DNA of 64,000 nt from Tunturibacter empetritectus (GTDB lineage Bacteria > Acidobacteriota > Terriglobia > Terriglobales > Acidobacteriaceae). The notes under the pieces were generated by a model. It was given only the letters and a program-made list of their open reading frames with translations. It was not told where the DNA came from and did no database searches. This document shows positions 9,318-18,116 of the stretch, in pieces. The stretch lies in contig NZ_CP132932.1 of NCBI RefSeq assembly GCF_040358985.1, forward strand, positions 3,472,001-3,536,000, read 5' to 3'. The stretch's first letter is position 1. Each line of letters opens with the position of its first letter. The translations under genes were made by a program, and so were the position numbers.

Positions 9318-10511
9318 TCAGATGCGAAGAAATATTTTATTCCGGAACATCCAGTGAAGTATAAGCCAGTAAACTGCGAGCGTAAGGAGCCCAAGTGTGA
9401 CGGGCTCGAGAGCAGTGCCGAAGATATTGAGCGTCGCCATGCGCAAATTGATGCGGAAGCTGCTCTCAACGAAATCCTCGAAAAGATGAGCCATTAGATA
9501 AGCTGCGATTGAATTCATGCCAATTACGACAAGAGGAAATGCAAGACGCGTATGTTTCTTGACGTCCACGATCCATGAAAACGCGGCAAGAAAAAGGAAG
9601 CACATTCCGCCACTAAAAAGTGTCCATGCAGGCGTCCAAATTCTTTTGACAATGGGGCAAATTCCTGTGAAGTGCAGCAGGAGGCCCGCAGCTATCAGGA
9701 TGACAGCTGCGGTCAAAAACTTGCGCAATGGGACATTCGGTTTGTCCGCAATCAGCCAACGGCCCGCGGCCAAGCCGAGCAACATAGTGCCGAGCGTAGG
9801 AATAAAACTGAGAGTGAGATATCCGCCGTCATTGAAGAGGAACCGACTTGGCCGCGGAAACAGATTCAGGAACCATAGATCAAAGGCCTGACCAAGGTTG
9901 CTGTTCTTGTTCCAATGTGAAGCGAATCCGTGCAAGAGATGCTGATGCCAGTCGTCAGGCACTCCGACAGAAGCATAAGGGAAGGCCGGTCCAGGGGCCG
10001 GATAGAGAGCCCATGCCAACCAGTAGCCAAACAGGATCACTCCAAAGGCGGTCCACTGCCAGCGAGGTCGGACAAAAGTAAGGAGAAATGCAAAGGTGTA
10101 TCCAAGACCGATCTGGGTCAGAGTGTCTTCAAAGGTGAAGTTCGTCATTTCGCTGTGGATGGACCTCAGAAAGATCCCGAGCGCTACCAAAAGAAAGCTT
10201 CGCCAAATCGTATGGCCGACCATCCGCTGAAATGTTTCACCTTTTCGGTGGCGGCTTCTCAAAGAATAGGGAAGCGCGACGCCGACAAGGAAGGTAAAAG
10301 ATGGTTGAATCATGTCGTGAAGCCCCATCCCTACCCATTGGACATGCGTCTGATTGAAGGAAAGGATGCGCCATAGGGTGCTGTTTGGGAAGGAGTGGGC
10401 AACTGTCTCAAATTGCATTACTTCGCCCATCATCAAAAGCATGACAAGACCGCGATAGGCATCGACGGCAACGTTACGCTGCGGCGGTATTATGTCGACA
10501 GATGCACCCAT
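9318..10511 (-). CDS. NagX-like membrane protein (DUF5009 / heparan-alpha-glucosaminide N-acetyltransferase-like)
   Basis: 397 residues with about ten hydrophobic helices. The N-terminus has VDAYRGLVMLLMMGE and MGLHDMIQPSFTFLVGVALPYS, the hallmark of the DUF5009/NagX group related to the lysosomal HGSNAT acetyltransferase. NagX genes recur in amino-sugar clusters of gammaproteobacteria. The biochemical role is unsettled and could be transport or acetyl transfer across the inner membrane. It is divergent from GH109 across a 252-bp region with repeat motifs and co-directional with the DeoR gene. Family assignment is firm; function is context only. Confidence 0.82.
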   Translation of the reverse strand: MGASVDIIPPQRNVAVDAYRGLVMLLMMGEVMQFETVAHSFPNSTLWRILSFNQTHVQWVGMGLHDMIQPSFTFLVGVALPYSLRSRHRKGETFQRMVGHTIWRSFLLVALGIFLRSIHSEMTNFTFEDTLTQIGLGYTFAFLLTFVRPRWQWTAFGVILFGYWLAWALYPAPGPAFPYASVGVPDDWHQHLLHGFASHWNKNSNLGQAFDLWFLNLFPRPSRFLFNDGGYLTLSFIPTLGTMLLGLAAGRWLIADKPNVPLRKFLTAAVILIAAGLLLHFTGICPIVKRIWTPAWTLFSGGMCFLFLAAFSWIVDVKKHTRLAFPLVVIGMNSIAAYLMAHLFEDFVESSFRINLRMATLNIFGTALEPVTLGLLTLAVYWLILHWMFRNKIFLRI

Positions 10512-10601
10512 AAGCGGGATCTCCCGGAGTCATTTTCTAATGCGACAGACGCCAAGAGGTTTACTGGTGTGTCGCGGTGTGCCGATTCTAGCACGAATAG
10601 G

Positions 10602-10625
10602 CTTCATTATCTTTCATATATCTTC
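10602..10625. promoter_or_regulatory. Three TTC half-sites at exact 10-bp period, candidate DeoR-type operator
   Basis: CTTC (10602), TTTC (10612) and CTTC (10622) are spaced exactly 10 bp apart; on the other strand they read GAAG-N6-GAAA-N6-GAAG. The site lies between the divergent NagX-like and GH109 genes. DeoR-family repressors such as AgaR bind T/C-rich repeated sites of this general kind. A second purine-rich candidate, GAAAGATTAAACATTTC, follows at 10683-10699 just after the GH109 -10. Confidence 0.45.
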
Positions 10626-10647
10626 ACTGCGGCGACATATTATGGCT

Positions 10648-10675
10648 TTGACACTCAATGTCTAATTCAAATACT
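10648..10675 (+). promoter_or_regulatory. Sigma70-like promoter of GH109 gene
   Basis: TTGACA at 10648-10653, a 16-bp spacer, then AATACT (4/6) at 10670-10675. The expected start near 10682 gives a leader of about 80 nt, with AAGGAG just before the ATG at 10764. Confidence 0.5.
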
Positions 10676-10763
10676 CTGATGTGAAAGATTAAACATTTCG
10701 ATTGCTTGCGAATTGATTTAACTCAGGCAATGCTCTGCGATCTGAAATCCAAGGAGAATTCAC

Positions 10764-12125
10764 ATGAGTTTCGACGAAAAGGTTACCGGATTGGGATCGT
10801 GGACTAGACGCCGATTTGTGCAGATAAGCGCAGCCAGTGCCGTAAGTGCAAGCCTTGGAAGCCTGGCACAGGCAGAAGCGGGCGGATCGGCCAGCATGAT
10901 CGACGTTCCTTTTGAAAAGCGTAATCCAAGGATCGCTATGATCGGCACAGGCGGACGCGGAACGAATCTCCTTGAAAATCTGCTGGCCGCGGATGCTCAA
11001 GTAGTAGCGCTGTGTGACGTGGTAAAAGAGAAGGCCGAACACGCCGCTTCGTTGGTTGTGGGATCAGGTCAAAAGAGCCCCGAGTTATATACCGATGGCC
11101 CGCACGCTTTCGAAAAGATGTTAGGCAGACAGGACGTGGATCTGGTTGTGGTGGCAACCCCGTGGAATTGGCACGCAGAGATGGCTGTCTCTGCCATGAA
11201 ACACGGCAAGGATGTTGCTGTGGAAGTGCCCGCCGTCACGACGATCGAGGACTGTTGGAAGATCGTTAAAACATCAGAAGAGACCCGCAAACACTGCACG
11301 ATGCTTGAGAACTGCTGCTATGGCTACAACGAGACGCTGATTCTTCGCATGGTGCATGCGGGTAAATTTGGTGATCTGCTTTATGGTGAAGGCGCCTATC
11401 TTCACGATCTTCGAGAAGAGTTGTTTTCTAACGCTGGCGAGGGGCTTTGGAGACGGACAGAGCATACCAAACGTGACGGTAACTTATATCCGACCCATGG
11501 CCTCGGGCCCGTGGCGAATTACATGGGAGTTCAGCGTGGCGACCGTTTTGGCTATATCGTTTCGATGAGCACTCCTCAGCGCGGCTTGGATGCATACCGT
11601 AAAGAGCACCTGCAGGCGAGCGATCCTCGAATGACAGAAAAATACATCACAGGCGATATGAACACGTCATTGATCAAGACAGCTAATGGTCTGACGATTA
11701 CGGTAAAGCACACGGTTTCTACTCCGCATCCGTACGACCGCATTAATCTCATAGCTGGAACGAAGGGGATCTTCGAAGACTATCCTCCACGTATCTATCT
11801 CGACGGTCAGAACAAAGACGAATCGTGGGAACCAATCGACTCGTGGAAGGAGTATGAGCACCCACTCTGGAAGAAAGAAGGAGAGATCGCCAAAAAAATT
11901 GGAGGTCACGGAGGCATGGATTACATCATGCTTTATCGCCTGCTCCAGTGTGTCCGCGAGGGTCTGCCGCCTGATATGGATGTTTACGATGCCGCTGCAT
12001 GGTCCTCGGTAACTCCGCTTAGTATTGCTTCTGTGAGTCGCGGTAGTGCACCGATGGAATTTCCCGACTTCACGCGAGGCAAGTGGCGGGAGCGAAAGGT
12101 CTCGGCAATCGCGACGCAGGTCTAG
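10764..12125 (+). CDS. GH109-type NAD-dependent glycosidase, probable alpha-N-acetylgalactosaminidase, Tat-exported
   Basis: 453 residues with an N-terminal twin-arginine signal (TRRRFVQISAA, about 14-24). A Rossmann domain begins at residue 57 with GTGGRG (61-66), and the Gfo/Idh/MocA fold continues with TPWNWH (132-137). The signature NLYPTHGLGPVA (240-251) is typical of GH109, where NAD+ is used for an internal redox cycle during removal of terminal alpha-GalNAc. Tat export fits, since the protein would fold with its cofactor in the cytoplasm. It would release GalNAc from glycans in the periplasm. A plain sugar dehydrogenase is less likely given the signature and the AgaS/AgaZ neighbours. 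Confidence 0.87.
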   Translation: MSFDEKVTGLGSWTRRRFVQISAASAVSASLGSLAQAEAGGSASMIDVPFEKRNPRIAMIGTGGRGTNLLENLLAADAQVVALCDVVKEKAEHAASLVVGSGQKSPELYTDGPHAFEKMLGRQDVDLVVVATPWNWHAEMAVSAMKHGKDVAVEVPAVTTIEDCWKIVKTSEETRKHCTMLENCCYGYNETLILRMVHAGKFGDLLYGEGAYLHDLREELFSNAGEGLWRRTEHTKRDGNLYPTHGLGPVANYMGVQRGDRFGYIVSMSTPQRGLDAYRKEHLQASDPRMTEKYITGDMNTSLIKTANGLTITVKHTVSTPHPYDRINLIAGTKGIFEDYPPRIYLDGQNKDESWEPIDSWKEYEHPLWKKEGEIAKKIGGHGGMDYIMLYRLLQCVREGLPPDMDVYDAAAWSSVTPLSIASVSRGSAPMEFPDFTRGKWRERKVSAIATQV

Positions 12126-12159
12126 TAACGCGGTCGAACTAGAATTGGTGCGACACAGC

Positions 12160-13188
12160 ATGAACACAGACAACGATCGGATTGTTTTGGAGAACGGTCC
12201 GATAAAAGTAGTTCTGCTGCCGGGCAGCGGCGGCAGAATCGAGTCGCTGCAAGGCGCGGGGTTTGAATTCCTGCTCCAGTCGGTGGATTCCGGTCCACGC
12301 AACCCTTATGAGCGGATGACTCCAGGCATAAGTTTTCAGGATGGGGCCTGTTCAGGGATCGACGAGTGTCTTCCGACAGTTGCGAGATCGGGAATTGGCA
12401 TACCAGACCTTGAAGTACCCGATCATGGAGACTTCTGGGCAATTCCGTGGACACTCCAGGAGCCAGCCACTGCACACTCTGTCACTATCACAGCTGATGG
12501 GACCAGCCGACCGCTGCGTTTTACGAAGCGGCTTGAGGTTTATCCAACGTCTCTGCGGATTGATTATGTAGTTCAGAATTTAGGCTCACAGCCTGTCGAG
12601 TATCTCTATGCGTGTCACCCTTTGCTTTCGATTGACGTAGGGGACCGCATCGTCTTACCGAAGAGTGTTTCGTCCTTACGGGTAGAGTCTTCCGCCCGCA
12701 ATCGCTTGGGCAATCAAGGTGATTCGATCTCTTGGCCAATCACACACGATGCATCGGGCCCCATCGATTTAAGTGTGACGCTGCCTTCCATCGCTAATAC
12801 TGCCGACATGCTCTATACGGGGCCACTGGCGTACGGACGTTGTGGCCTCTTTCGCTCTGCAGTTGGTCGAGGCGTTGTGCTTCATTTCGATCATGCACAA
12901 CTGCCTTATCTGGGTCTGTGGCTCTGCTACGGTGGATGGCCAGATGATTCCGAGAGACGCCAGTTTGCAATCGCACTCGAGCCTACCGTCGCCGCACGGG
13001 GCTCTCTTGAGAACGCGATCCGCGATAAGGTGGCACCCGTGCTTGAGGCCAATCAAACTCGTTCCTGGACTATTGAATTTCTAATTGCCGGACTCACTGA
13101 AGTGATCAGCGAAGAAACCTTCGTTCGTGGTATCGAAAGTGGAGTTGCCTCTCCAGTTAGGCTCAGCGACCTGGTGAGCAAGACTTAG
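12160..13188 (+). CDS. Aldose 1-epimerase-like (galactose mutarotase fold) protein
   Basis: 342 residues from the ATG at 12160. The frame is open further upstream into the GH109 gene, but those codons overlap it and are not needed. The sequence has the beta-supersandwich pattern of aldose epimerases, with IVLENGPIKVVLLPGSGGRIESL at the start, the HGDFW motif and a later YACHPLLSID segment. It probably interconverts anomers of the sugar released by GH109 or binds sugar. It lacks a signal peptide, so it should be cytoplasmic. It is co-directional with GH109 (34 bp apart). Its 3' end overlaps the convergent AgaZ gene by 26 bp. Substrate unknown. Confidence 0.75.
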   Translation: MNTDNDRIVLENGPIKVVLLPGSGGRIESLQGAGFEFLLQSVDSGPRNPYERMTPGISFQDGACSGIDECLPTVARSGIGIPDLEVPDHGDFWAIPWTLQEPATAHSVTITADGTSRPLRFTKRLEVYPTSLRIDYVVQNLGSQPVEYLYACHPLLSIDVGDRIVLPKSVSSLRVESSARNRLGNQGDSISWPITHDASGPIDLSVTLPSIANTADMLYTGPLAYGRCGLFRSAVGRGVVLHFDHAQLPYLGLWLCYGGWPDDSERRQFAIALEPTVAARGSLENAIRDKVAPVLEANQTRSWTIEFLIAGLTEVISEETFVRGIESGVASPVRLSDLVSKT

Positions 13189-14446
13189 CATAGACGCGCA
13201 GGACATCCTTGACCTTGTCTACGATCAGCGATGTTGGATCGTAGGGTATCTGCCCAAGCCGTAGACGCGCATATTGAGCGGGCATGAAAAGACTGAGAAC
13301 GCTCTCAGGAATCTTCGTTGTTTCGAGATTGCGAATGAGCCGGCTTACAGAAGCTACAACCTCAGGATTGTGCCAATAGTACCGAACCCGGTCACTGTAG
13401 CTAAAGCGCCGAAGAAGTTGTTGCTGGCTAGGACTTCCTTCGTAGTAAGGGCGCCATTCTTGAGGGTTGGCGATCATAGTTTGCTCGAGAGTCTGCAATA
13501 ACTTTGACTGCTCTTCAGGTGCAATCAACAGCTCCTCGATCGCAGCAAATGCGTCCATTGCTTCGCGTAAAGCAAAAGTCATTGCAGGGCCGACTTTTAG
13601 AATGGCGAATCCGTCATGTACTAACTCACCGTAAGCATGTGGGAGCTGATAGTCGGTTGAGTGTGCTTCAAAGACGATGTCGCTGTTCTCTTGTTGTCGC
13701 CATTCAACAAGCGCTTTTGCCTTCGAGCGTTGATAGTGAACTACGCTGTCATGATCGAACTCCACACCCGGTTGCACGACCATCGCGATCACACGCTTCC
13801 ACGCGTCTCCCAGACCATGCTTCATGAAAACCTGTCGATGAATTGATAAAGTGCGTGACGCTGACTTAGGCGGAGTTATCGAGAGATTATTGAGCGAATG
13901 TGTAGCCCCGCCAGGTGTAGGAACTTCAGTTCCGATGACATAGACCGGCTTGGTTATTTCATCAGCATACGCTGCCTCTGCTTCGGTGCAGAGCGCTGCA
14001 CTTCGATGCGCAACTTCTTCATCACTGAGTATGGCGGGATCATCTAGACACGACATGCTCGCGTCTAGATGTATTTTGCTAAAAGAGGCCTTGGCATAGG
14101 CGGACACCATGGTTTTTGCGTACTGCATCGCTTCAGATGCTGGCAGATGTCGCCACGGATTCGGCCCGAGGTGATCTCCACCGAGGACAAGTCTCTGTGG
14201 CTCAAGATGCGCGGCAGTTGCAATCGTTTCGGCAAAGCGACGGAAATCGGAAGGCTGCATTCCGGTGTATCCGCCCATCTGATTAACCTGATTGCTCGTC
14301 GCTTCTATTAGCAAAAGACTTCGATCTGCTACGGCCTGTTCCGCAGCGGCACGCAAGACAAGCGGATGTGCCGAACATACTGAGTAAATCCCCGATCGAG
14401 TTCCATCTTCCCGCAATCTGAGGTGATTCTGGAGAATAGAAGACAT
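13163..14446 (-). CDS. agaZ: AgaZ/GatZ/KbaZ family protein (tagatose-1,6-bisphosphate aldolase partner subunit family)
   Basis: 427 residues, the usual family length. Recognisable elements are SGIYSVCSAHPLVLRAA near residue 18, EATSNQVNQMGGYTGM, GGDHLGPNPW and the HLDASMSC segment of the TIM barrel. In enterobacteria GatZ/KbaZ stabilise the catalytic GatY/KbaY aldolase that splits tagatose-1,6-bisphosphate; no GatY/KbaY gene is in this window. Related proteins have been given other roles, including kinase or epimerase, so the exact reaction is open. It lies 2 bp downstream of agaS and is clearly co-transcribed with it. The 3' end overlaps the convergent epimerase gene by 26 bp. Confidence 0.85.
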   Translation of the reverse strand: MSSILQNHLRLREDGTRSGIYSVCSAHPLVLRAAAEQAVADRSLLLIEATSNQVNQMGGYTGMQPSDFRRFAETIATAAHLEPQRLVLGGDHLGPNPWRHLPASEAMQYAKTMVSAYAKASFSKIHLDASMSCLDDPAILSDEEVAHRSAALCTEAEAAYADEITKPVYVIGTEVPTPGGATHSLNNLSITPPKSASRTLSIHRQVFMKHGLGDAWKRVIAMVVQPGVEFDHDSVVHYQRSKAKALVEWRQQENSDIVFEAHSTDYQLPHAYGELVHDGFAILKVGPAMTFALREAMDAFAAIEELLIAPEEQSKLLQTLEQTMIANPQEWRPYYEGSPSQQQLLRRFSYSDRVRYYWHNPEVVASVSRLIRNLETTKIPESVLSLFMPAQYARLRLGQIPYDPTSLIVDKVKDVLRVYAKSCSPGR

Positions 14447-14448
14447 CT

Positions 14449-15633
14449 TTAGCGGTAGATCGTGAAGTCGCTCACGACGCGGTTGATCACACCTGCCGGG
14501 CTTGGTGCGTCTGGTCTCAGACCAAAAGCGATGGAATAATAAAGGCCGAGAAGTTGTCCGAAGATGACATCTACAGGCGGCCGATAGGCGTCAGGGAACA
14601 GTCCATCGATAGCGTGATATGTATCGCAAAGAGGAGCAATTTCCCGTTCGGACGATCTCAAACCTACAACGACACACGTTGCGGTGATGTTCTTCGCTTT
14701 TATCTCACGGAGCAGGTCAGCTTCGTAACGGAAACGAGTTCGCTCCGACGACAGAAAACAAATCAGATCGGTATCACGATCAAGGGCAGCCATTGGGCCG
14801 TGACGAAGCCCCAGTGAAGTCTGTGGCATGGTCTTGACCTGGCCGCCAGACATTTCCAGTACCTTGAGCGAGGCTTCTCGGGCGACAGCCGCCAGCGATC
14901 CCGAACCAATCATGCAGATACGCTGTGTGTGGCGGCGGGCCATCTTTTGCGCAAGCTCAGCAGAATCGCTCAGGAACTTGTTTGCCGCATCGATCATGCC
15001 GTCGAGAATAGGCTTGTACTCCGCAAAGCTCCAGGCATGCGCCAGGCAGTGCCCCAAAACCACCATGTTGGTGAAGGAGCTGGTCATGGCCAGGCTGCGG
15101 TCGTTGACGGCATCGTCAAGCACCGCAGTACAGACATGGGCATGATTTGCAGCAAGTCCTGCCATCCGGGAGTTAGGATTGCAGGTGACTACCAGGTGCG
15201 AGATCTCGGGATAGATCTCCAGAGCCTGCTCGAGAACATTGACCCCCTCGGGAGAGTCGCCAGAGCGTGAAAATGAGATCCAAAGATAGCGGCGTCCGGG
15301 GATGACATACTCCGACATACCAGGCAGCAAATCTGTGCTCGCAACCGCCGTTGCTTCACAACCCCAGCGCTGCCTGAGCAGGAGTGCAAGAGATTCTCCG
15401 ATGAAGTCAGAGGTGCCCGCGCCAATAAGCATTACGATCGGGCGCTTCTCGAGGGGACCGGTTACTCCCGTCTTCTCGAGGAAAGTCCGAAACCGCTCCT
15501 GCTGTGCCTCGAAGAACAGCGCTGTCTTGCGCCAGGTCTCAGGCTGCTGCGCGATCTCGCGCGGCGTAAAAATCAGCCCTCGCGACTCCTGTTCGGAGGT
15601 CGGCAGATCAAGCAAAGTTGTTAGGGCACCCAC
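14449..15633 (-). CDS. agaS: AgaS-type SIS-domain protein, galactosamine-6-phosphate deaminase/isomerase
   Basis: 394 residues from a GTG at 15633 preceded by GGAGG at 9-nt spacing. The frame is open a further 165 bases upstream, but that extension runs into the divergent kinase gene and reads as an artificial hydrophobic string from T-rich DNA; E. coli AgaS is about 384 residues. There are two SIS domains: VMLIGAGTSDFIGES and SFSRSGDSPEGV in the first, MIGSGSLAAVAREASLKVLE and GLRHGPMAALD in the second. The enzyme converts galactosamine-6-P to tagatose-6-P plus ammonia in the cytoplasm. First gene of the agaS-agaZ operon. Confidence 0.88.
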   Translation of the reverse strand: MGALTTLLDLPTSEQESRGLIFTPREIAQQPETWRKTALFFEAQQERFRTFLEKTGVTGPLEKRPIVMLIGAGTSDFIGESLALLLRQRWGCEATAVASTDLLPGMSEYVIPGRRYLWISFSRSGDSPEGVNVLEQALEIYPEISHLVVTCNPNSRMAGLAANHAHVCTAVLDDAVNDRSLAMTSSFTNMVVLGHCLAHAWSFAEYKPILDGMIDAANKFLSDSAELAQKMARRHTQRICMIGSGSLAAVAREASLKVLEMSGGQVKTMPQTSLGLRHGPMAALDRDTDLICFLSSERTRFRYEADLLREIKAKNITATCVVVGLRSSEREIAPLCDTYHAIDGLFPDAYRPPVDVIFGQLLGLYYSIAFGLRPDAPSPAGVINRVVSDFTIYR

Positions 15634-15712
15634 GGGATCAGTCCTCCAGATAAAACTAAAATAGAAAAACAAAAGAAACAAAACACAAGGAATAGTAACA
15701 TAAAAACTAATT
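15634..15712. promoter_or_regulatory. A-rich divergent control region between agaS and kinase
   Basis: 79 bp shared by two divergent genes, strongly A-rich on the plus strand. It contains GAAAAACAAAAGAAAC and, at 15675-15684, GAAACAAAAC, which recurs exactly (reverse complement) at 17898-17907 upstream of the sugar transporter. No clean -35/-10 pair stands out. It is a likely site for the DeoR-type repressor. Confidence 0.45.
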
Positions 15713-16699
15713 ATGAAAGCAGTAAATAAGGTTGAGATGATTGTTGACGGATCGATTTCGCAAGCGCGCTTCGATGTGACCATTGCAGGTGAGATCAACC
15801 TGGATCTTATTCTCTATGGGTTAGCTAAGGAAATGCCGGTTGAGAGAGAGCTATTGGCCTCGGACTTCCGCTTAACCCTTGGAAGTTCGTCTGCCATTGT
15901 CGCCCACAATCTCGCTTCACTTGGGGTAAAAGTTGGATTTGTGACACGCGTTGGCCCCGATGATCTTGGGAAGCTGGCGCTTGCCAGGCTGGCCGAAAGT
16001 GGAGTCGATCTGTCGCAGGTTCAATCCGGATCTTCCGGTACCGGAGTGACCGTTCTTCTGCCTCATGGGAAAGAGCGTCATATCTTGACGTACCTGGGGA
16101 CCATCGCGGAGATGACCGTAGAGGACCTTCCGATGGAATACCTACTTTCGTCCCGCCATTTTCACCTGTCCTCGTTGTATCTCCAGCGTGGCTTGCAACC
16201 CGGTCTCGCCGACTTGCTTCGCAAATTGAAGTCAGCTGGTTTAACCATCTCTCTAGATACAAATGACGATCCGGAGGATAAGTGGGCAGGTGTGCTCGAT
16301 GAGATCCTTGATCTTGTTGATATTTTTCTTCCCAGTCAAGATGAGCTGATCCGTATTGCTGGAGTCTCCACCGTTGAAGAGGCATTGGAGATCGTTGGCC
16401 GTCGGGTTCGCGTGGTTGTCGTTAAGTGCGGCTCTAAAGGAGCTCTTGCGCAGGATGGAGTCATCCGGCAGCACATCCCGGGGCTTACTGTAACTCCCGT
16501 CGATACAATAGGAGCAGGGGACAGCTTTAATGCGGGCTTCCTAAGCGCTTATCTCCGCGGCGCATCGGTAAATGAAGCGGCACATATGGGTAATGTAACG
16601 GGCGCACTCTCTACACTTGCACCGGGCGGTACAGAGGCTTTCCGAGACAAAAATCTTAGAGAGCGATTTCTCTCCCAAAACAGCGGTGGAAATTTCTAA
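15713..16699 (+). CDS. PfkB-family carbohydrate kinase
   Basis: 328 residues from the ATG at 15713; an ATG at 15737 is an alternative with AAGG upstream. Ribokinase fold: the N-terminal VTIAGEINLDLILYG strand and LGSSSAIVAHNLASLG region form the sugar site, and the C-terminal PfkB signature DTIGAGDSFNAG (264-274) contains the catalytic Asp and anion hole. In this locus it could phosphorylate GalNAc to GalNAc-6-P or tagatose-6-P to tagatose-1,6-bisphosphate. Both steps are needed and only one kinase is present, so assignment is open. It is divergent from agaS and shares its control region. Confidence 0.88.
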   Translation: MKAVNKVEMIVDGSISQARFDVTIAGEINLDLILYGLAKEMPVERELLASDFRLTLGSSSAIVAHNLASLGVKVGFVTRVGPDDLGKLALARLAESGVDLSQVQSGSSGTGVTVLLPHGKERHILTYLGTIAEMTVEDLPMEYLLSSRHFHLSSLYLQRGLQPGLADLLRKLKSAGLTISLDTNDDPEDKWAGVLDEILDLVDIFLPSQDELIRIAGVSTVEEALEIVGRRVRVVVVKCGSKGALAQDGVIRQHIPGLTVTPVDTIGAGDSFNAGFLSAYLRGASVNEAAHMGNVTGALSTLAPGGTEAFRDKNLRERFLSQNSGGNF

Positions 16700-16799
16700 A
16701 AACATACTCAAAGCTTTTTGCCAGTATTCATTAGAGTTTTGAATTGAAATGTCTTTGTAGCATTGCCGGACCAATCTGCGACACTGGAAGCGGCTTCGA

Positions 16800-17867
16800 C
16801 TATTGAAGCCGCGGCAGTAGTCGAAGAGCATTCTCTCGATAGACCTTCAACAAAACCTCCTCCGGTAGAAACAAGCCGTAGATGTTCCAGCGTCCTTGTC
16901 TGGAGGCATGCGAGGGATACTCAAAATACTCATCCGCTGTCTCAAGGAAACGAAAATAGAGGCGATACATTTCAGGCTCAGGCAGCAGATCTGTGCCGAA
17001 CAGAATACGGTCTGCATATTTTAGGAAGAATGCGCGCGCGCTATAAGGCTGTCTTCCAAGCTCGGGAGTGCGGGCGCTGATATCGATCTGTAGATTGGGA
17101 AGAGCATCCAATTGCTCAGCTAGATACTCCAGATCTTCCCCGCTTTCCGCGCAATGCGCACCAACAAAAGTAGTAGAAGGATGCCGCGCGATGACGCGGT
17201 TACGCTGTTCAAGCAGATCACGTTTCGTGACCGGCAGTTGATGAAACCCCCAGTCAGGATGTGCAGCTAACTCTTCGTATCGTTCATTTTCGGCGTCGAT
17301 CGGCTCGAAGAATGCAGTGGGATCAGAGGTGTGAAACATCACAGGGAGACCGAGCTTCCCGCACGCGTCAAAGATGGGAGAAAACCGTTCATCATCAATG
17401 CGCAATAGAATACCGTCACTGTCGCGCAATGTTAGTCCGAGGTCTTTCCAAAACTTGATTCCGCATGCGCCGTGATCGATCATCCGATGCAGCCTGTCCA
17501 GGGTTACCTGAGTAAAATCGTTGCGTTCTACACCGCTCCAATCCATCCATCCAATCGTCGAGAAGCGCGTTGGAGCAGCGGCATGATATCGGTCCATCAT
17601 ATCCAATGCTCTTTGACCAACCTGCATGGTGATGTTGACTACATGCTCTACACCACATTGATCCATGATGGAGAGAACGTCATGAGGGTTCATGGAGTCG
17701 AGATGATTGTGATAGTCGATCACCGGAAATCGAGCGCGTTCCACCCTATGCACCTTGCTGTTCAAAGTGGAACGTGGATGAAAATCGCTCAAACGCAGAT
17801 CCACCTCTGCGGTAGCGCTTACCATGCTAACGAACTTGTCCGAGGTGCCTTCAGAACCTTTCACCAT
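16800..17867 (-). CDS. TIM-barrel amidohydrolase (Amidohydro_2 type), candidate amino-sugar deacetylase
   Basis: 355 residues. Metal-site pattern of the amidohydrolase superfamily: HNH at 53-55, GIKFWKDLG with Lys138, VMFHTSD with His179, GAHCAESG with His238, and GTDLLPE with Asp293. It is not a recognisable NagA/AgaA, which carries a different sequence around the metal ligands. Members of this family include lactonases, decarboxylases and hydrolases. Its place between the kinase and the sugar transporter makes it a candidate for the missing GalNAc-6-P deacetylase, which is inference only. No signal peptide. A GAGG sequence precedes the ATG at 17867. Confidence 0.82.
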   Translation of the reverse strand: MVKGSEGTSDKFVSMVSATAEVDLRLSDFHPRSTLNSKVHRVERARFPVIDYHNHLDSMNPHDVLSIMDQCGVEHVVNITMQVGQRALDMMDRYHAAAPTRFSTIGWMDWSGVERNDFTQVTLDRLHRMIDHGACGIKFWKDLGLTLRDSDGILLRIDDERFSPIFDACGKLGLPVMFHTSDPTAFFEPIDAENERYEELAAHPDWGFHQLPVTKRDLLEQRNRVIARHPSTTFVGAHCAESGEDLEYLAEQLDALPNLQIDISARTPELGRQPYSARAFFLKYADRILFGTDLLPEPEMYRLYFRFLETADEYFEYPSHASRQGRWNIYGLFLPEEVLLKVYRENALRLLPRLQ

Positions 17868-17897
17868 AGCCTCAATCGATTTGTATCTTTTTATTAC

Positions 17898-17907
17898 GTT
17901 TTGTTTC
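17898..17907 (-). promoter_or_regulatory. GAAACAAAAC motif upstream of sugar transporter
   Basis: Exact copy on the minus strand of the 10-mer in the agaS/kinase control region. It sits in the 249-bp region between the divergent amidohydrolase and MFS genes, 31 bp from the amidohydrolase start. The flanks are AT-rich. Ten bases can recur by chance, so the shared promoter context is the main support. Confidence 0.4.
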
Positions 17908-18116
17908 GATTACACTACAACTCCAGTTGGTTCTCGTCAAGATGTTCAACGAGCCATTTCTGCCCAGAGGCACTCCTGCTGTCGTTTCAAAAAGGAATGT
18001 GAGTCTAACAAAGCTCTCTAGCGAAGAGTCCGTTATGGTGGTTCTTTGGAAGAGAGTTCTACTCAAGTCGTTACCTCAAGCCTTTCGATTCTGTCCAAAT
18101 TCTCTCAAGGGAATCC

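Noticed and set aside
15634..15798. 55-codon hydrophobic N-terminal extension of AgaS
   Set aside because: Lies in A/T-rich intergenic DNA overlapping the divergent kinase; family length and a GGAGG/GTG start support 15633.
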